Assembly: GCF_001905825.1 (NCBI RefSeq)
Contig: NZ_LIVV01000005.1
Location: 844,522-908,521 of the forward strand
DNA: 64,000 nucleotides
Direction: 5' to 3'
Origin: Streptomyces sp. CB02009
Lineage (GTDB): Bacteria > Actinomycetota > Actinomycetes > Streptomycetales > Streptomycetaceae
A model generated the notes under the pieces. The model saw nothing but the letters and a program-made list of their open reading frames with translations, was not told where the DNA came from and did no database searches. Shown here one piece after another: positions 8,152 to 16,385 of this stretch. Position 1 is the stretch's first letter. Each line of letters starts with the position of its first letter. A program made the translations under genes and the position numbers.

Positions 8152-8799
8152 TCAGTAGGGAAGCCCCTCCCGCAGGGCCCGGAACGCCACCCCCGCCGCC
8201 GCCACCGCGTCCGCCGCCACCGCGCCGGCCGTCTCCCCGGCCGCGATCCGGGCCGTGTTCTCCTCCGCGAGGACCCGGAGCACCGTCACGATCTGCCCGG
8301 CGGCGAGCCGCGCGAGCAGGGGGTCGCCCTCGGCACCGGCCGCCAGCGCCTCCGCGAGCGCCTCCTCCGACCGCACCCGGTAGGCGTGGAGACGGCCGAC
8401 CAGGGCCGGCGTGCCGTACAGCAGCCGGAGGTACGCCAGGACCGAAGGGTGGTCGCAGAGCCCGGTGACCGGGTCGCGCCGGGCCAGGCCGTCGAGCAGG
8501 TGCGCGGACAGCGCGTCGAGCGGGGCCGTACCGGCGCGCCGCCCCGCGGCGACCACCCGGGCCGACTCGTCCTGGTGATCGGCGAACCGGTGGAGGACGA
8601 GGTCCTCCTTGGCCGGGAAGTACCGGAACAGGGTCGGCTTGGAGACCTCGGCGGCGGCCGCCACCTCCGCGACCGAGACGGCGTCGAAGCCACGCTCCAG
8701 GAAGAGCGCGACGGCCGCGTCCGACAGCGCCTGCCGGGTGCGCGCCTTCTTCCGCTCGCGGAGCCCCGGGGCCGCAGCGGGGTCGCGGTCGGCACTCAC
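8152..8799 (-). CDS. TetR/AcrR-family regulator
   Basis: 215 residues from a GTG at 8799 that overlaps the stop of the upstream TetR gene as GTGA. The N-terminal HTH is clear: Arg-Lys-Lys-Ala-Arg-Thr-Arg-Gln-Ala-Leu, then Val-Ala-Ala-Ala-Ala-Glu-Val-Ser-Lys-Pro-Thr-Leu-Phe-Arg-Tyr-Phe-Pro (about residues 15-62). The C-terminal half is a variable helical ligand-binding domain. Two TetR genes in one transcript, ahead of a helicase and divergent from an ABC exporter, suggest a drug-responsive locus. Which regulator acts on which operator cannot be told from sequence. Confidence 0.9.
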   Translation of the reverse strand: MSADRDPAAAPGLRERKKARTRQALSDAAVALFLERGFDAVSVAEVAAAAEVSKPTLFRYFPAKEDLVLHRFADHQDESARVVAAGRRAGTAPLDALSAHLLDGLARRDPVTGLCDHPSVLAYLRLLYGTPALVGRLHAYRVRSEEALAEALAAGAEGDPLLARLAAGQIVTVLRVLAEENTARIAAGETAGAVAADAVAAAGVAFRALREGLPY

Positions 8800-9572
8800 G
8801 CGGCACGCCCTTCCACCAGCACGGCGACCCCGTCCAGGATACGGGCGAGACCGAAGCGGAACTCGACCTCGGGTTCGTCGGCGACGTCCATCACGCCCGA
8901 GGCCAGCATCCGCGCCACCTGCGGGTACTCCTCCGGGTCGGCGAGCCGGCGCAGGGTGCGGCCGTACCGGGCGAGCACCTCCTCCGGGTCCGCCTCGGCC
9001 GTGGCGATGACCGAGGCGAGGTCGGCCATGACCAGGCCGTCGTTCCGTACGAAACCGCCGACGAGCATCGAGACCGAGATCTTGGAGCCGGCGTCGAGAC
9101 CGGTTCCCTCCAGGGCGACGAGGGCCTTCTCCCACCAGGCGACCAGGTTCGGGGTCGCGGGCGGGCCGGAGACGGGGAGCCGCAGCATCCAGAGGTTGCG
9201 GTGGTAGACCTCGCGCAGCGCCCACGCCCAGGCCTCCAGGGCCTCGCGCCAGGCGGTGCCGGGCGGGAAGAGCTCGGGCGGGGCGCCGGTGGCGGCCTCC
9301 TGCATGAGGACGTACAGCTCGCTCTTGGCGGAGACGTACCGGTAGAGCGACATCGTCGAGGCGCCGAGTTCCTTGGCGACCCGGCCCATGGAGACGGCGC
9401 CGAGCCCCTCGGCCGAGGCGAGCGCGACGGCCGCGTCGACGATCCGGTCCAGGGTCAGGCCGGGCTTGGGCCCCTTGGAGGGGCGCTCCCGCAGCCCCCA
9501 GGCCGCCTCGATGCTCGGCGGCAGAAACGTCCCGCCGTCGCCCGCGCCGCCCCTGTCTCCGTCGCCCGCCAT
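8796..9572 (-). CDS. TetR-family regulator with tetracycline-repressor-like C-terminal domain
   Basis: 258 residues from the ATG at 9572, preceded by a strong GGTGGAGG; an upstream ATG at 9605 lacks a good site. An Ala/Gly-rich N-terminal arm of about 35 residues precedes the HTH, which ends Leu-Gly-Ala-Ser-Thr-Met-Ser-Leu-Tyr-Arg-Tyr-Val. This Ser-Leu-Tyr-Arg-Tyr-Val ending marks the TetR_C (tetracycline repressor-like) subgroup that usually controls ABC or MFS drug exporters. It is divergent from the ABC exporter operon, and two palindromes lie between the starts. This protein is therefore the likely repressor of both directions. Confidence 0.92.
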   Translation of the reverse strand: MAGDGDRGGAGDGGTFLPPSIEAAWGLRERPSKGPKPGLTLDRIVDAAVALASAEGLGAVSMGRVAKELGASTMSLYRYVSAKSELYVLMQEAATGAPPELFPPGTAWREALEAWAWALREVYHRNLWMLRLPVSGPPATPNLVAWWEKALVALEGTGLDAGSKISVSMLVGGFVRNDGLVMADLASVIATAEADPEEVLARYGRTLRRLADPEEYPQVARMLASGVMDVADEPEVEFRFGLARILDGVAVLVEGRAA

Positions 9573-9613
9573 GTCCCGCCTCCACCTCGCACGCTTGACG
9601 CCCATCCTAGTAA

Positions 9614-9650
9614 TGCGTAACCCTTACGCAGTAACGCGTATGGCATACGC
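9614..9650. promoter_or_regulatory. Tandem palindromic operators between TetR and ABC exporter genes
   Basis: Two perfect palindromes lie in the divergent gap: GCGTAA-CCC-TTACGC (9615-9629, extendable by one T/A pair) and GCGTAT-GGC-ATACGC (9636-9650). Their centres are exactly 21 bp apart, two helical turns, so dimers would bind the same face. The shared half-site is GCGTAW. The placement fits autoregulation of the 9572 TetR gene and control of the exporter whose start is at 9697. Confidence 0.75.
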
Positions 9651-9696
9651 AGTACGGATGAAGCGCCCCAGCCGTCCACCCGCCCAGGGAGCACCC

Positions 9697-10636
<940 letters not shown>

Positions 10637-10644
<8 letters not shown>

Positions 10645-11392
10645 CACCCTCACCGCCGCGAGCACCCTCGCCGGGCGCGGCATCCGCCTCAGCCGGCGCA
10701 ACCTCGACGCGGTCATCACCTCGATGATGCTGCCGATCATGCTGATGCTGGTCTTCGTCTACTTCTTCGGCGGAGCCATCGAGACCGGCACCCGGTACGT
10801 CACCTACGTCGTCCCCGGTGTGCTCGTCCTCTGCGCCGGGTTCGGCGCGGCGGGCACCGCCCTCTCCGTCAGCGAGGACATGCGGCTCGGGGTCGTCGAC
10901 CGCTTCCGCACGCTCGACGTCGGCGGAACGCCCTTCCTCGCCGGACACGTCGCCGCCGCCGTCACCCGCAACGTGCTCTCCACGACGCTCGTCCTCGGCG
11001 CCGCCTTCGCCATCGGCTTCCGCCCGACCGCCTCACCGGCCGGCTGGCTCGCGGCGATCGGGCTGCTGCTCGCCTACCTCACCGCTGTGTCGTGGCTGTC
11101 GGCGGCGATCGGCTTGATCACCCGAACGCCGGAGGCGGCCGGCGCGGTGACGTTCTTCATGATGTTCCTGCCCTATCCGAGCAGCGCGTTCGTGCCGATC
11201 GGGACGATGCCGAGCTGGTTGCACGGCTTCGCCGAGCACCAGCCGGTGACACCGCTGATCGAGTCGATGCGGGGCCTGCTGCTCGACCGGCCGGTGGGCG
11301 ACTCGCCCTGGATCGCGCTGGGTTGGTGCGCGGGCCTGCTGGCGCTCGCGGTCACCGCGTCCGGCTTCCTCTTCCGGCTCCGCACCCGCTGA
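10637..11392 (+). CDS. ABC-2 type permease, DrrB-like
   Basis: 251 residues with six predicted membrane helices (near 25-45, 55-77, 105-127, 135-160, 165-185 and 228-248). The ABC-2 signature region reads Phe-Leu-Pro-Tyr-Pro-Ser-Ser-Ala-Phe-Val-Pro followed by Trp-Leu-His-Gly-Phe-Ala-Glu-His-Gln-Pro-Val-Thr-Pro, as in DrrB permeases. It starts at a GTG inside the ATPase gene, which implies coupled translation and a 2+2 exporter. The operon faces the Eis-like gene tail to tail with only 23 bp between. Confidence 0.9.
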
Positions 11393-11415
11393 CGGGCTCC
11401 CGGAAGGGACGCGCC

Positions 11416-12660
11416 TCAGAAGATGTCGGGCGAGAAGGGCCGCAGCGGCGTACGGAACAGCAGGTCGGCGCGGGCGGCCGCGCCGGCCGTCAGCTCCTCG
11501 ACGCGCCCGAGCCGCCCGAGCCGTACCGCCGACTCGTCGCCGAAGGCGAGCACGCCCAACTCGGCGATGTCGAGGGCGAGATCGGCGGACTCGTCCGTGC
11601 GGACACAGGAGGCGCCGTCCGGGGAGGCGTCGAGCCGGTAGCGCCCGCCCGCGAACCCGTCCCGGTCCCGCAGGTCGAGCACCAGACCGTCCGTCACCGG
11701 GTACGTACGGCCCTCCAGGACCCGGACCACGTCGAGCACCCGGACCCACAGCATGTCGGCGTACGTCAGCAGCTTCGCGGCACGCGGGTCCGGCAGCAGC
11801 AGCGGCAGCGGGTCGTCCGGCGCCCGGTAGCCGGAGCGGACGGTGGTGATCCAGTCGACGGAGCACAGATAGTGCCAGAGGGCCCGCTCGGCGGCCGGGG
11901 TGACGGCGATCAGATCCCGCACGGTCGCCGTGTTCAGCGGCTGCTTGGCGTCGTCCCACTTGTCGTCCGAGGTGTACGCCACGAAGCCGTCGACCTCGCC
12001 GGACTCCGACCGGTACACCGCGTAGTACGGCTCCCGCCACGGACCGCTCTGCACGCTGCGGCCGGTGCCGACCTCCCAGTCGCGCGGGGAGCGGTCGGTG
12101 ACCCCGGCACGGACGCCGGCGAGCCGGCGGTGCACCTCGGGGCCGATCTTGCGGATCTCGTCGGCGTCGGTCAGATCGATCCGGCCGCCGTCCTCCGGAC
12201 GGCCCGAGCGGCGCGGGTCGAGCCCGGCCCTGCGGACGTCCACGCTCCACTCGCCGCACGAGCTGGCCGGGCCGAACCCGTACCGCCCGTAGATCGGGTA
12301 CTCGGCGGCGATCAGGGTGGCGATCGCGTCGCCCCGCTCCTTCGCGGCGGCCAGGTCCCCGGACATCATTCGGCTGAGCAGTCCGCGCCTGCGGTGCGTC
12401 GGGGAGACGGTGACCTGGGTGATCGCGTCGGCGGTGAGACTCCCGCCGCCGACCGTGCTCACCTCCTGCCGGAAGGACCGGAAGGTGGCGACGATCCGGT
12501 CCCCGTCGAAGGCCCCGAGGGTCCGCGCGAGGTCGACGTGCGGCAGCCGGTCGGCGACCTCCTCGTCGCTCACGACCGGCGGACGGAGGAAGCCGGTGCG
12601 CAGGGCCCGCTGCCAGTCGGGGAACTCGGACTCCGTCACCGCGCGTACGTCGACAGTCAT
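11416..12660 (-). CDS. Eis-family GNAT N-acetyltransferase
   Basis: 414 residues, the length of Eis proteins (two GNAT folds plus a sterol-carrier-like C-terminal domain). The acetyl-CoA loop is Val-Thr-Val-Ser-Pro-Thr-His-Arg-Arg-Arg-Gly-Leu-Leu (84-96). Tyr124/Tyr127 in Tyr-Pro-Ile-Tyr-Gly-Arg-Tyr-Gly-Phe-Gly match the general-acid region of mycobacterial Eis. The chain ends in Phe, as required for the C-terminal carboxylate base. Eis enzymes form hexamers and multi-acetylate aminoglycosides and other amines. The native substrate in Streptomyces is unknown. Confidence 0.9.
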   Translation of the reverse strand: MTVDVRAVTESEFPDWQRALRTGFLRPPVVSDEEVADRLPHVDLARTLGAFDGDRIVATFRSFRQEVSTVGGGSLTADAITQVTVSPTHRRRGLLSRMMSGDLAAAKERGDAIATLIAAEYPIYGRYGFGPASSCGEWSVDVRRAGLDPRRSGRPEDGGRIDLTDADEIRKIGPEVHRRLAGVRAGVTDRSPRDWEVGTGRSVQSGPWREPYYAVYRSESGEVDGFVAYTSDDKWDDAKQPLNTATVRDLIAVTPAAERALWHYLCSVDWITTVRSGYRAPDDPLPLLLPDPRAAKLLTYADMLWVRVLDVVRVLEGRTYPVTDGLVLDLRDRDGFAGGRYRLDASPDGASCVRTDESADLALDIAELGVLAFGDESAVRLGRLGRVEELTAGAAARADLLFRTPLRPFSPDIF

Positions 12661-12683
12661 CCTTCGACCCTACGCACGGCCCC

Positions 12684-12762
12684 GGCGCACCCGCACCCGA
12701 GTTTCCGGGGCGCTTTCCCGGACGCTTTCCGGGGGCGCTTTCCCGGGCGCACCCGCACCCGC
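12684..12762. repeat. Imperfect direct repeats upstream of the Eis-like gene
   Basis: The 15-mer GGGGCGCTTTCCCGG occurs at 12707-12721 and again at 12732-12746. The flanking motif GGCGCACCCGCACCCG is present near 12684 and again after 12746. The block lies in the gap between two minus-strand genes. It looks like a local replication-slippage duplication, with no evident function. Confidence 0.55.
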
Positions 12763-12800
12763 ACCCGGGCTTCACGGGCGGAACGCCCCCGCTGCCCGGC

Positions 12801-13421
12801 TCACGCCAGCAGGTCGTCGACCTGTGCCTCGCCCTCCCGGTAGCGGCGGGCGATCTCGGCACTGCAGTCGTCGGCGGTCCGCTGGAGGTGCTGGCGGCGC
12901 CGGGAGATCTGCTGCTCGTACCCGGCGAGCCGCCCCATCCCCGCGTGCAGCTCGTCGTCCGTGCGGGCCGTGAGGTCCGACAGCTCGACCTCCGACAGCA
13001 TCTCGGACGCGAGCCGCCGGTACTCCTCGCTGCGCGGCGTCGACAGCGTCACGTGCCGGGCCGACGAGCGGTGCCGCGAGGGCACGTCGGCGAGGATCTC
13101 GGAGAGCCGGTCGAGGACCGGGGCCTCCGGGTCGGTGCGCCGCGCCAGCTCGGCCCGCAGGATGTCGATCCGGCCCTGGAGCATCCGGCGCACGTAGCTC
13201 AGGTCGGCCTCGTCGCTCTGCGCGTCCCGGCGCAGGGCGCGCAGCTCGGGCAGTCGCAGCGCACCGAGCTCGGGCTGGGCCCGGTCCGGCAGGGCGGGTT
13301 CGGCGGTCCTCTGCACCGGTGGGCGCGAGGCCGGGCCTCCGCCCGGTCCACCGCCCCTGGTTCCGGCGCGGATCAGCGGTACGGGGCCGGACGGCGTCGG
13401 CCCGGTGCCAGATGCACTCAT
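12801..13421 (-). CDS. rsiG: RsiG, c-di-GMP-dependent anti-sigma factor for WhiG
   Basis: 206 residues from the ATG at 13421, with GAGGGG 9 nt upstream. A Gly/Pro-rich N-terminal tail of about 50 residues precedes two antiparallel helices. Each carries the c-di-GMP motif E(X3)S(X2)R(X3)Q(X3)D. The first is Glu71, Ser75, Arg78, Gln82 and Asp86; the second is Glu169, Ser173, Arg176, Gln180 and Asp184. Both repeats match exactly, which is diagnostic of RsiG. From published work, RsiG loaded with a c-di-GMP dimer sequesters sigma WhiG and delays the switch from aerial hyphae to spores. The gene is monocistronic and divergent from dtd. Confidence 0.93.
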   Translation of the reverse strand: MSASGTGPTPSGPVPLIRAGTRGGGPGGGPASRPPVQRTAEPALPDRAQPELGALRLPELRALRRDAQSDEADLSYVRRMLQGRIDILRAELARRTDPEAPVLDRLSEILADVPSRHRSSARHVTLSTPRSEEYRRLASEMLSEVELSDLTARTDDELHAGMGRLAGYEQQISRRRQHLQRTADDCSAEIARRYREGEAQVDDLLA

Positions 13422-13560
13422 GAGAATCGTCCCCTCGACCGGTGCGGAGCCGCACCGCCTGACACGCATCGTGCCACTCATGCATGTGCGCGTGCAGGCG
13501 CTCTGCACCCGTTCGGCCCCTCATCCGTCGGAGTGGTGGCCACTCGGTAGGTTGGGGCGC

Positions 13561-13986
13561 ATGCGTGCAGTGGTGCAGAGGGTGGACGGCGCGAGTGTCG
13601 TCGTCGCAGGGGAGACCGTCGGTGAGATCACCGGCGAGGGCTTGTGCGTGCTGGTCGGGGTGACCCACGACGACACCCCGGAGAAGGCGGCCCAATTGGC
13701 CAGAAAGCTCTGGTCCGTCCGGGTACTGGACGACGAGAAGTCGTGCTCGGACGTGAACGCGCCGCTGCTCGTCGTCTCCCAGTTCACGCTCTACGGAGAC
13801 GCCCGCAAGGGCCGCCGCCCCACCTGGAACGCGGCCGCGCCCGGCCCGGTGGCCGAGCCCCTCGTGGACGAGGTCGTGGCCCGGCTGCGCGAGCTGGGCG
13901 CGCACGTGGAGACGGGCCGGTTCGGAGCGGACATGCGCGTCTCGCTCACGAACCACGGCCCGTTCACGGTGCTGCTCGAGGTCTGA
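13561..13986 (+). CDS. dtd: D-aminoacyl-tRNA deacylase
   Basis: 141 residues starting Met-Arg-Ala-Val-Val-Gln-Arg-Val, the usual DTD N-terminus. The catalytic Ser-Gln-Phe-Thr-Leu-Tyr-Gly-Asp motif is near 78-85, and the C-terminal Gly-Pro motif is Asn-His-Gly-Pro-Phe-Thr. The common form of that motif is Asn-Asp-Gly-Pro-Val-Thr, so His and Phe are substitutions; the Gly-Pro pair is retained. The homodimer removes D-amino acids (and glycine mischarged on tRNA-Ala) in the cytoplasm. It stands alone, convergent with ygfZ. Confidence 0.95.
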   Translation: MRAVVQRVDGASVVVAGETVGEITGEGLCVLVGVTHDDTPEKAAQLARKLWSVRVLDDEKSCSDVNAPLLVVSQFTLYGDARKGRRPTWNAAAPGPVAEPLVDEVVARLRELGAHVETGRFGADMRVSLTNHGPFTVLLEV

Positions 13987-14035
13987 CGGAGAGCCGAGAG
14001 TGGGCTGCCGGAGAGCCGGCGGGGGCCGACGGGGG

Positions 14036-14061
14036 CCGTAGCGCCCCCGGCGGCGCTACGG
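14036..14061. terminator. Hairpin between convergent dtd and ygfZ
   Basis: CCGTAGCGCC and GGCGCTACGG form a perfect 10-bp stem with a 6-nt loop (CCCGGC). The right arm includes the ygfZ stop codon. There is no T-tract, as is common for Streptomyces hairpin terminators. It could serve both convergent genes. Confidence 0.6.
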
Positions 14062-15036
14062 CTCGACGACGGTCTCCTGCGCGGCCGCCGTCGTCCCGGC
14101 GATCAGCGGGGCGTCCACCGGCACGTTCCGCTTCACCAGGGCGAGGGCGATCGGCCCCAGCTCGTGGTGGCGGACGGAACTGGTCACGAAGCCGAGCTGG
14201 CGGCCCTCCTCGCCGTCGGCGGCGAGCCGGAGCGGGGCGCCGTGCCCGGGCAGCAGCACCTCGCTGCCGTCCAGGTGCAGGAAGACCAGGCGGCGCGGCG
14301 GCTTCCCCAGGTTCTGCACCCGGGCGACGGTCTCCTGGCCCCGGTAGCAGCCCTTCTGGAGGTGGACGGCGCTTCCGATGAGGCCGACCTCGTGCGGGAT
14401 GGTCCGGTGGTCGGTCTCGAAGCCGAGCCGGGGCCGGTGGGCCTCCACGCGCAGCGCCTCGTACGCCAGGATGCCGGCGGCCGGGCCGTGCGAGGCCGCG
14501 AAGGACTCCAGGTCGGCGCGGGGCAGGAAGAGGTCGCGGCCGTGCGGGGTCTCCCGTACGACGGCACCCTCGGGCACCTCGGCGATGGATCCGGCCGGGA
14601 GGTGGACGACGGCGATGTCGTCCGTGCGGTCGGCGACCTCGACCCGGTAGAAGAACTTCATCGACTCCAGGTACCCGACGAGCTCCTCCCGGGTCCCCGG
14701 CTCGACGTGCGCCCACACCGTCTCGCCGTCGTCGACGAGGTACAGGGCGTGCTCGATGTGCCCGTTCGCGGAGAGGATCAGCGCCTCGGTGGCCTGTCCG
14801 GGCGCGAGGTCCGTCATGTGCTGGGTGACCAGCAGGTGCAGCCAGCTCAGCCGGTCGTCACCGGTGACGGCGATGACACCGCGGTGCGAGAGGTCGACGA
14901 AACCGCGTCCGTCGGCGAGGGCGCGCTGCTCGCGGAACAGGTCGCCGTAGTGCGCGGCGACACCTTCGTCGCGGCCTTCCGCGGCGACGGCGCCGGGCAG
15001 GGACAGCAGAGGGCTGGTCGTGGAATGTCGCTGCAT
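14056..15036 (-). CDS. ygfZ: YgfZ/GcvT-like folate-binding protein for Fe-S cluster biogenesis
   Basis: 326 residues. The family signature Lys-Gly-Cys-Tyr-Arg-Gly-Gln-Glu lies near 231-238, with its conserved Cys. The N-terminal GcvT fold contains Asp-Leu-Ser-His-Arg-Gly. YgfZ proteins bind tetrahydrofolate and help repair or assemble certain Fe-S clusters. The gene follows nur by 9 nt on the same strand, so it is probably co-transcribed with the nickel regulator. Confidence 0.92.
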   Translation of the reverse strand: MQRHSTTSPLLSLPGAVAAEGRDEGVAAHYGDLFREQRALADGRGFVDLSHRGVIAVTGDDRLSWLHLLVTQHMTDLAPGQATEALILSANGHIEHALYLVDDGETVWAHVEPGTREELVGYLESMKFFYRVEVADRTDDIAVVHLPAGSIAEVPEGAVVRETPHGRDLFLPRADLESFAASHGPAAGILAYEALRVEAHRPRLGFETDHRTIPHEVGLIGSAVHLQKGCYRGQETVARVQNLGKPPRRLVFLHLDGSEVLLPGHGAPLRLAADGEEGRQLGFVTSSVRHHELGPIALALVKRNVPVDAPLIAGTTAAAQETVVEP

Positions 15037-15045
15037 GGGGCAAGC

Positions 15046-15483
15046 CTACGACTCGCTGTCCAGCGCCTTCCGCGTGCAGTCCGCGCAGCGGCCGAAGATG
15101 GCGAAGTGCTTCATGTCGGTCTCGAAGCCGAAGGCCTCGCGGAGCTTCCCGGTGAACTCGGAGGCCACCTCGACATCCGCCTCGATCACCTCGGAGCAGT
15201 CCCGGCAGACCAGGTGCAGATGGTGGTGCCGGTCGGCGAGGTGGTACGTCGGAGCCCCGTGCCCCAGATGGGCGTGGCTCACCAGGCCGAGCTCCTCCAG
15301 GAGCTCCAGGGTCCGGTAGACGGTCGAGATGTTCACCCCGGACGCGGTCCTGCGGACCTCGACGAGGATGTCGTCGGGCGTCGCGTGCTCAAGGGCGTCG
15401 ACGGCCTCCAGGACGAGCTGACGCTGCGGCGTCAGCCGGTAGCCGCGCTGCCGCAGGTCGCTTTTCCAGTCGGTGCTCACCAC
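15046..15483 (-). CDS. nur: Fur-family metalloregulator, Nur (nickel uptake regulator)
   Basis: 145 residues. The Fur winged helix occupies residues 10-85, with Asn-Ile-Ser-Thr-Val-Tyr-Arg-Thr-Leu-Glu-Leu-Leu in the recognition helix. The metal-binding region has His-Leu-Gly-His-Gly-Ala-Pro-Thr-Tyr-His and Asp-Arg-His-His-His-Leu-His-Leu-Val-Cys-Arg-Asp-Cys, with a second Cys pair (Cys-Ala-Asp-Cys) near the C-terminus. The sequence and the FABP-nur-ygfZ neighbourhood match what I recall of Nur, the S. coelicolor regulator that represses nickel uptake and Fe-SOD when Ni is bound. A Zur or peroxide-sensing assignment is less likely. Two adjacent GTG codons (15483, 15480) could each be the start. 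Confidence 0.88.
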   Translation of the reverse strand: MVSTDWKSDLRQRGYRLTPQRQLVLEAVDALEHATPDDILVEVRRTASGVNISTVYRTLELLEELGLVSHAHLGHGAPTYHLADRHHHLHLVCRDCSEVIEADVEVASEFTGKLREAFGFETDMKHFAIFGRCADCTRKALDSES

Positions 15484-15574
15484 GCCCTCCAGTGTAGGAG
15501 GGCGCGGCGCTCCGCCCCAGGGCCCGGCGGGACCGAAAGCGGTCCGGCGGGGTTTCTCGAAGGTTCTCGGCGTT

Positions 15575-16147
15575 CTAGCGGAAGAAGGCGATGCCGTCGT
15601 CGGGCAGGTCGCCGAGGTTGCGGGCCATGTCCGCGACCTCTTCCGGGGTCACGACCTTCTTCAGGTGCGCCGACATGTACGGCCGCAGCGGGACCTCGGG
15701 GGTCGCCTTCTCGCCCACCCACATGAGGTCGCTCTTGACGTAGCCGTAGAGGCGCTTGCCACCGGCGTACGGGCCCGAGGCCGCGGTGCGGGCGACGGCG
15801 TCCGTGGCCAGGTCGATCTGCGGCTTCTGGTCGGCGAGCTCGCCGTACCAGATCTCGACGATGCCCTGGTCGCGGACCATGACGACCTCGACCTTGCGGT
15901 CCTTGTCGATGCGCCAGTAGCCGCTCTCGCTCTCCAGCGGGCGGACCTTGTTGCCCTCGTTGTCCAGGACCCAGGAGTGCGACGTGTACTCGAGGAAGTC
16001 CCGGCCGTCGTGGCTGAAGGTCACGGACTGCCCGAAGTTGCACTTCTCGGCGCCGGGGAAGTCGGAGACGCCCGCGCCCTCCCACGTGCCGAGCAGGAAC
16101 GCGAGGGGGACGAGGTCCGGGTTGAGGTCGGACGGGATCTCGATCAT
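15575..16147 (-). CDS. FABP-family, nitrobindin-like heme-binding protein
   Basis: 190 residues. The nitrobindin signature GxWxGxG appears as Gly-Thr-Trp-Glu-Gly-Ala-Gly near residues 20-26. The candidate heme-ligand His falls near the C-terminus in Arg-Pro-Tyr-Met-Ser-Ala-His-Leu. The rest is a ten-strand beta-barrel pattern. Bacterial nitrobindins bind ferric heme b and may handle NO or peroxynitrite. The gene lies between a 32-residue membrane protein gene and nur, all on one strand, so they may share a transcript. Confidence 0.88.
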   Translation of the reverse strand: MIEIPSDLNPDLVPLAFLLGTWEGAGVSDFPGAEKCNFGQSVTFSHDGRDFLEYTSHSWVLDNEGNKVRPLESESGYWRIDKDRKVEVVMVRDQGIVEIWYGELADQKPQIDLATDAVARTAASGPYAGGKRLYGYVKSDLMWVGEKATPEVPLRPYMSAHLKKVVTPEEVADMARNLGDLPDDGIAFFR

Positions 16148-16188
16148 GAGCAGCTCTGGCGTTCTCTAGAAGTGGTTGGCGAGAAGGA

Positions 16189-16287
16189 TTAGCGCTGGCC
16201 CTGGTACAGCTTCTTCACGGCCAGACCGGCGAAGGCGATCACGCCGACGGCGACCAGGACCAGGAGGATTTCGAAGAAGATGATCAC
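16189..16287 (-). CDS. Small single-TM membrane protein, 32 residues
   Basis: A GTG at 16287 with GAGGAG 6 nt upstream opens a 32-codon frame ending in TAA. The first 23 residues are one hydrophobic helix (Ile-Ile-Phe-Phe-Glu-Ile-Leu-Leu-Val-Leu-Val-Ala-Val). They are followed by the basic tail Val-Lys-Lys-Leu-Tyr-Gln-Gly-Gln-Arg, so the C-terminus should be cytoplasmic. It lies 41 nt upstream of the nitrobindin-like gene. Its size, ribosome site and clean amphipathic design support a real gene. The function is unknown. Confidence 0.72.
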   Translation of the reverse strand: MIIFFEILLVLVAVGVIAFAGLAVKKLYQGQR

Positions 16288-16321
16288 AGGGTGCTCCTCG
16301 ACTGAGCGGTGAAGGCGGAAC

Positions 16322-16358
16322 GGGCCGGACCCCAGCTTAGTGGGCGGGGGCCCGGCCC
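16322..16358 (-). terminator. Hairpin after the three-paralogue operon
   Basis: GGGCCGG (16322-16328) pairs with CCGGCCC (16352-16358). Further imperfect pairing occurs between ACCCC and GGGGGC inside. It lies 28 nt past the stop of the last paralogue and about 35 nt ahead of the small membrane protein start. Confidence 0.5.
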
Positions 16359-16385
16359 ACTCGGTGAGGTGGGTCTCGCCGATGA

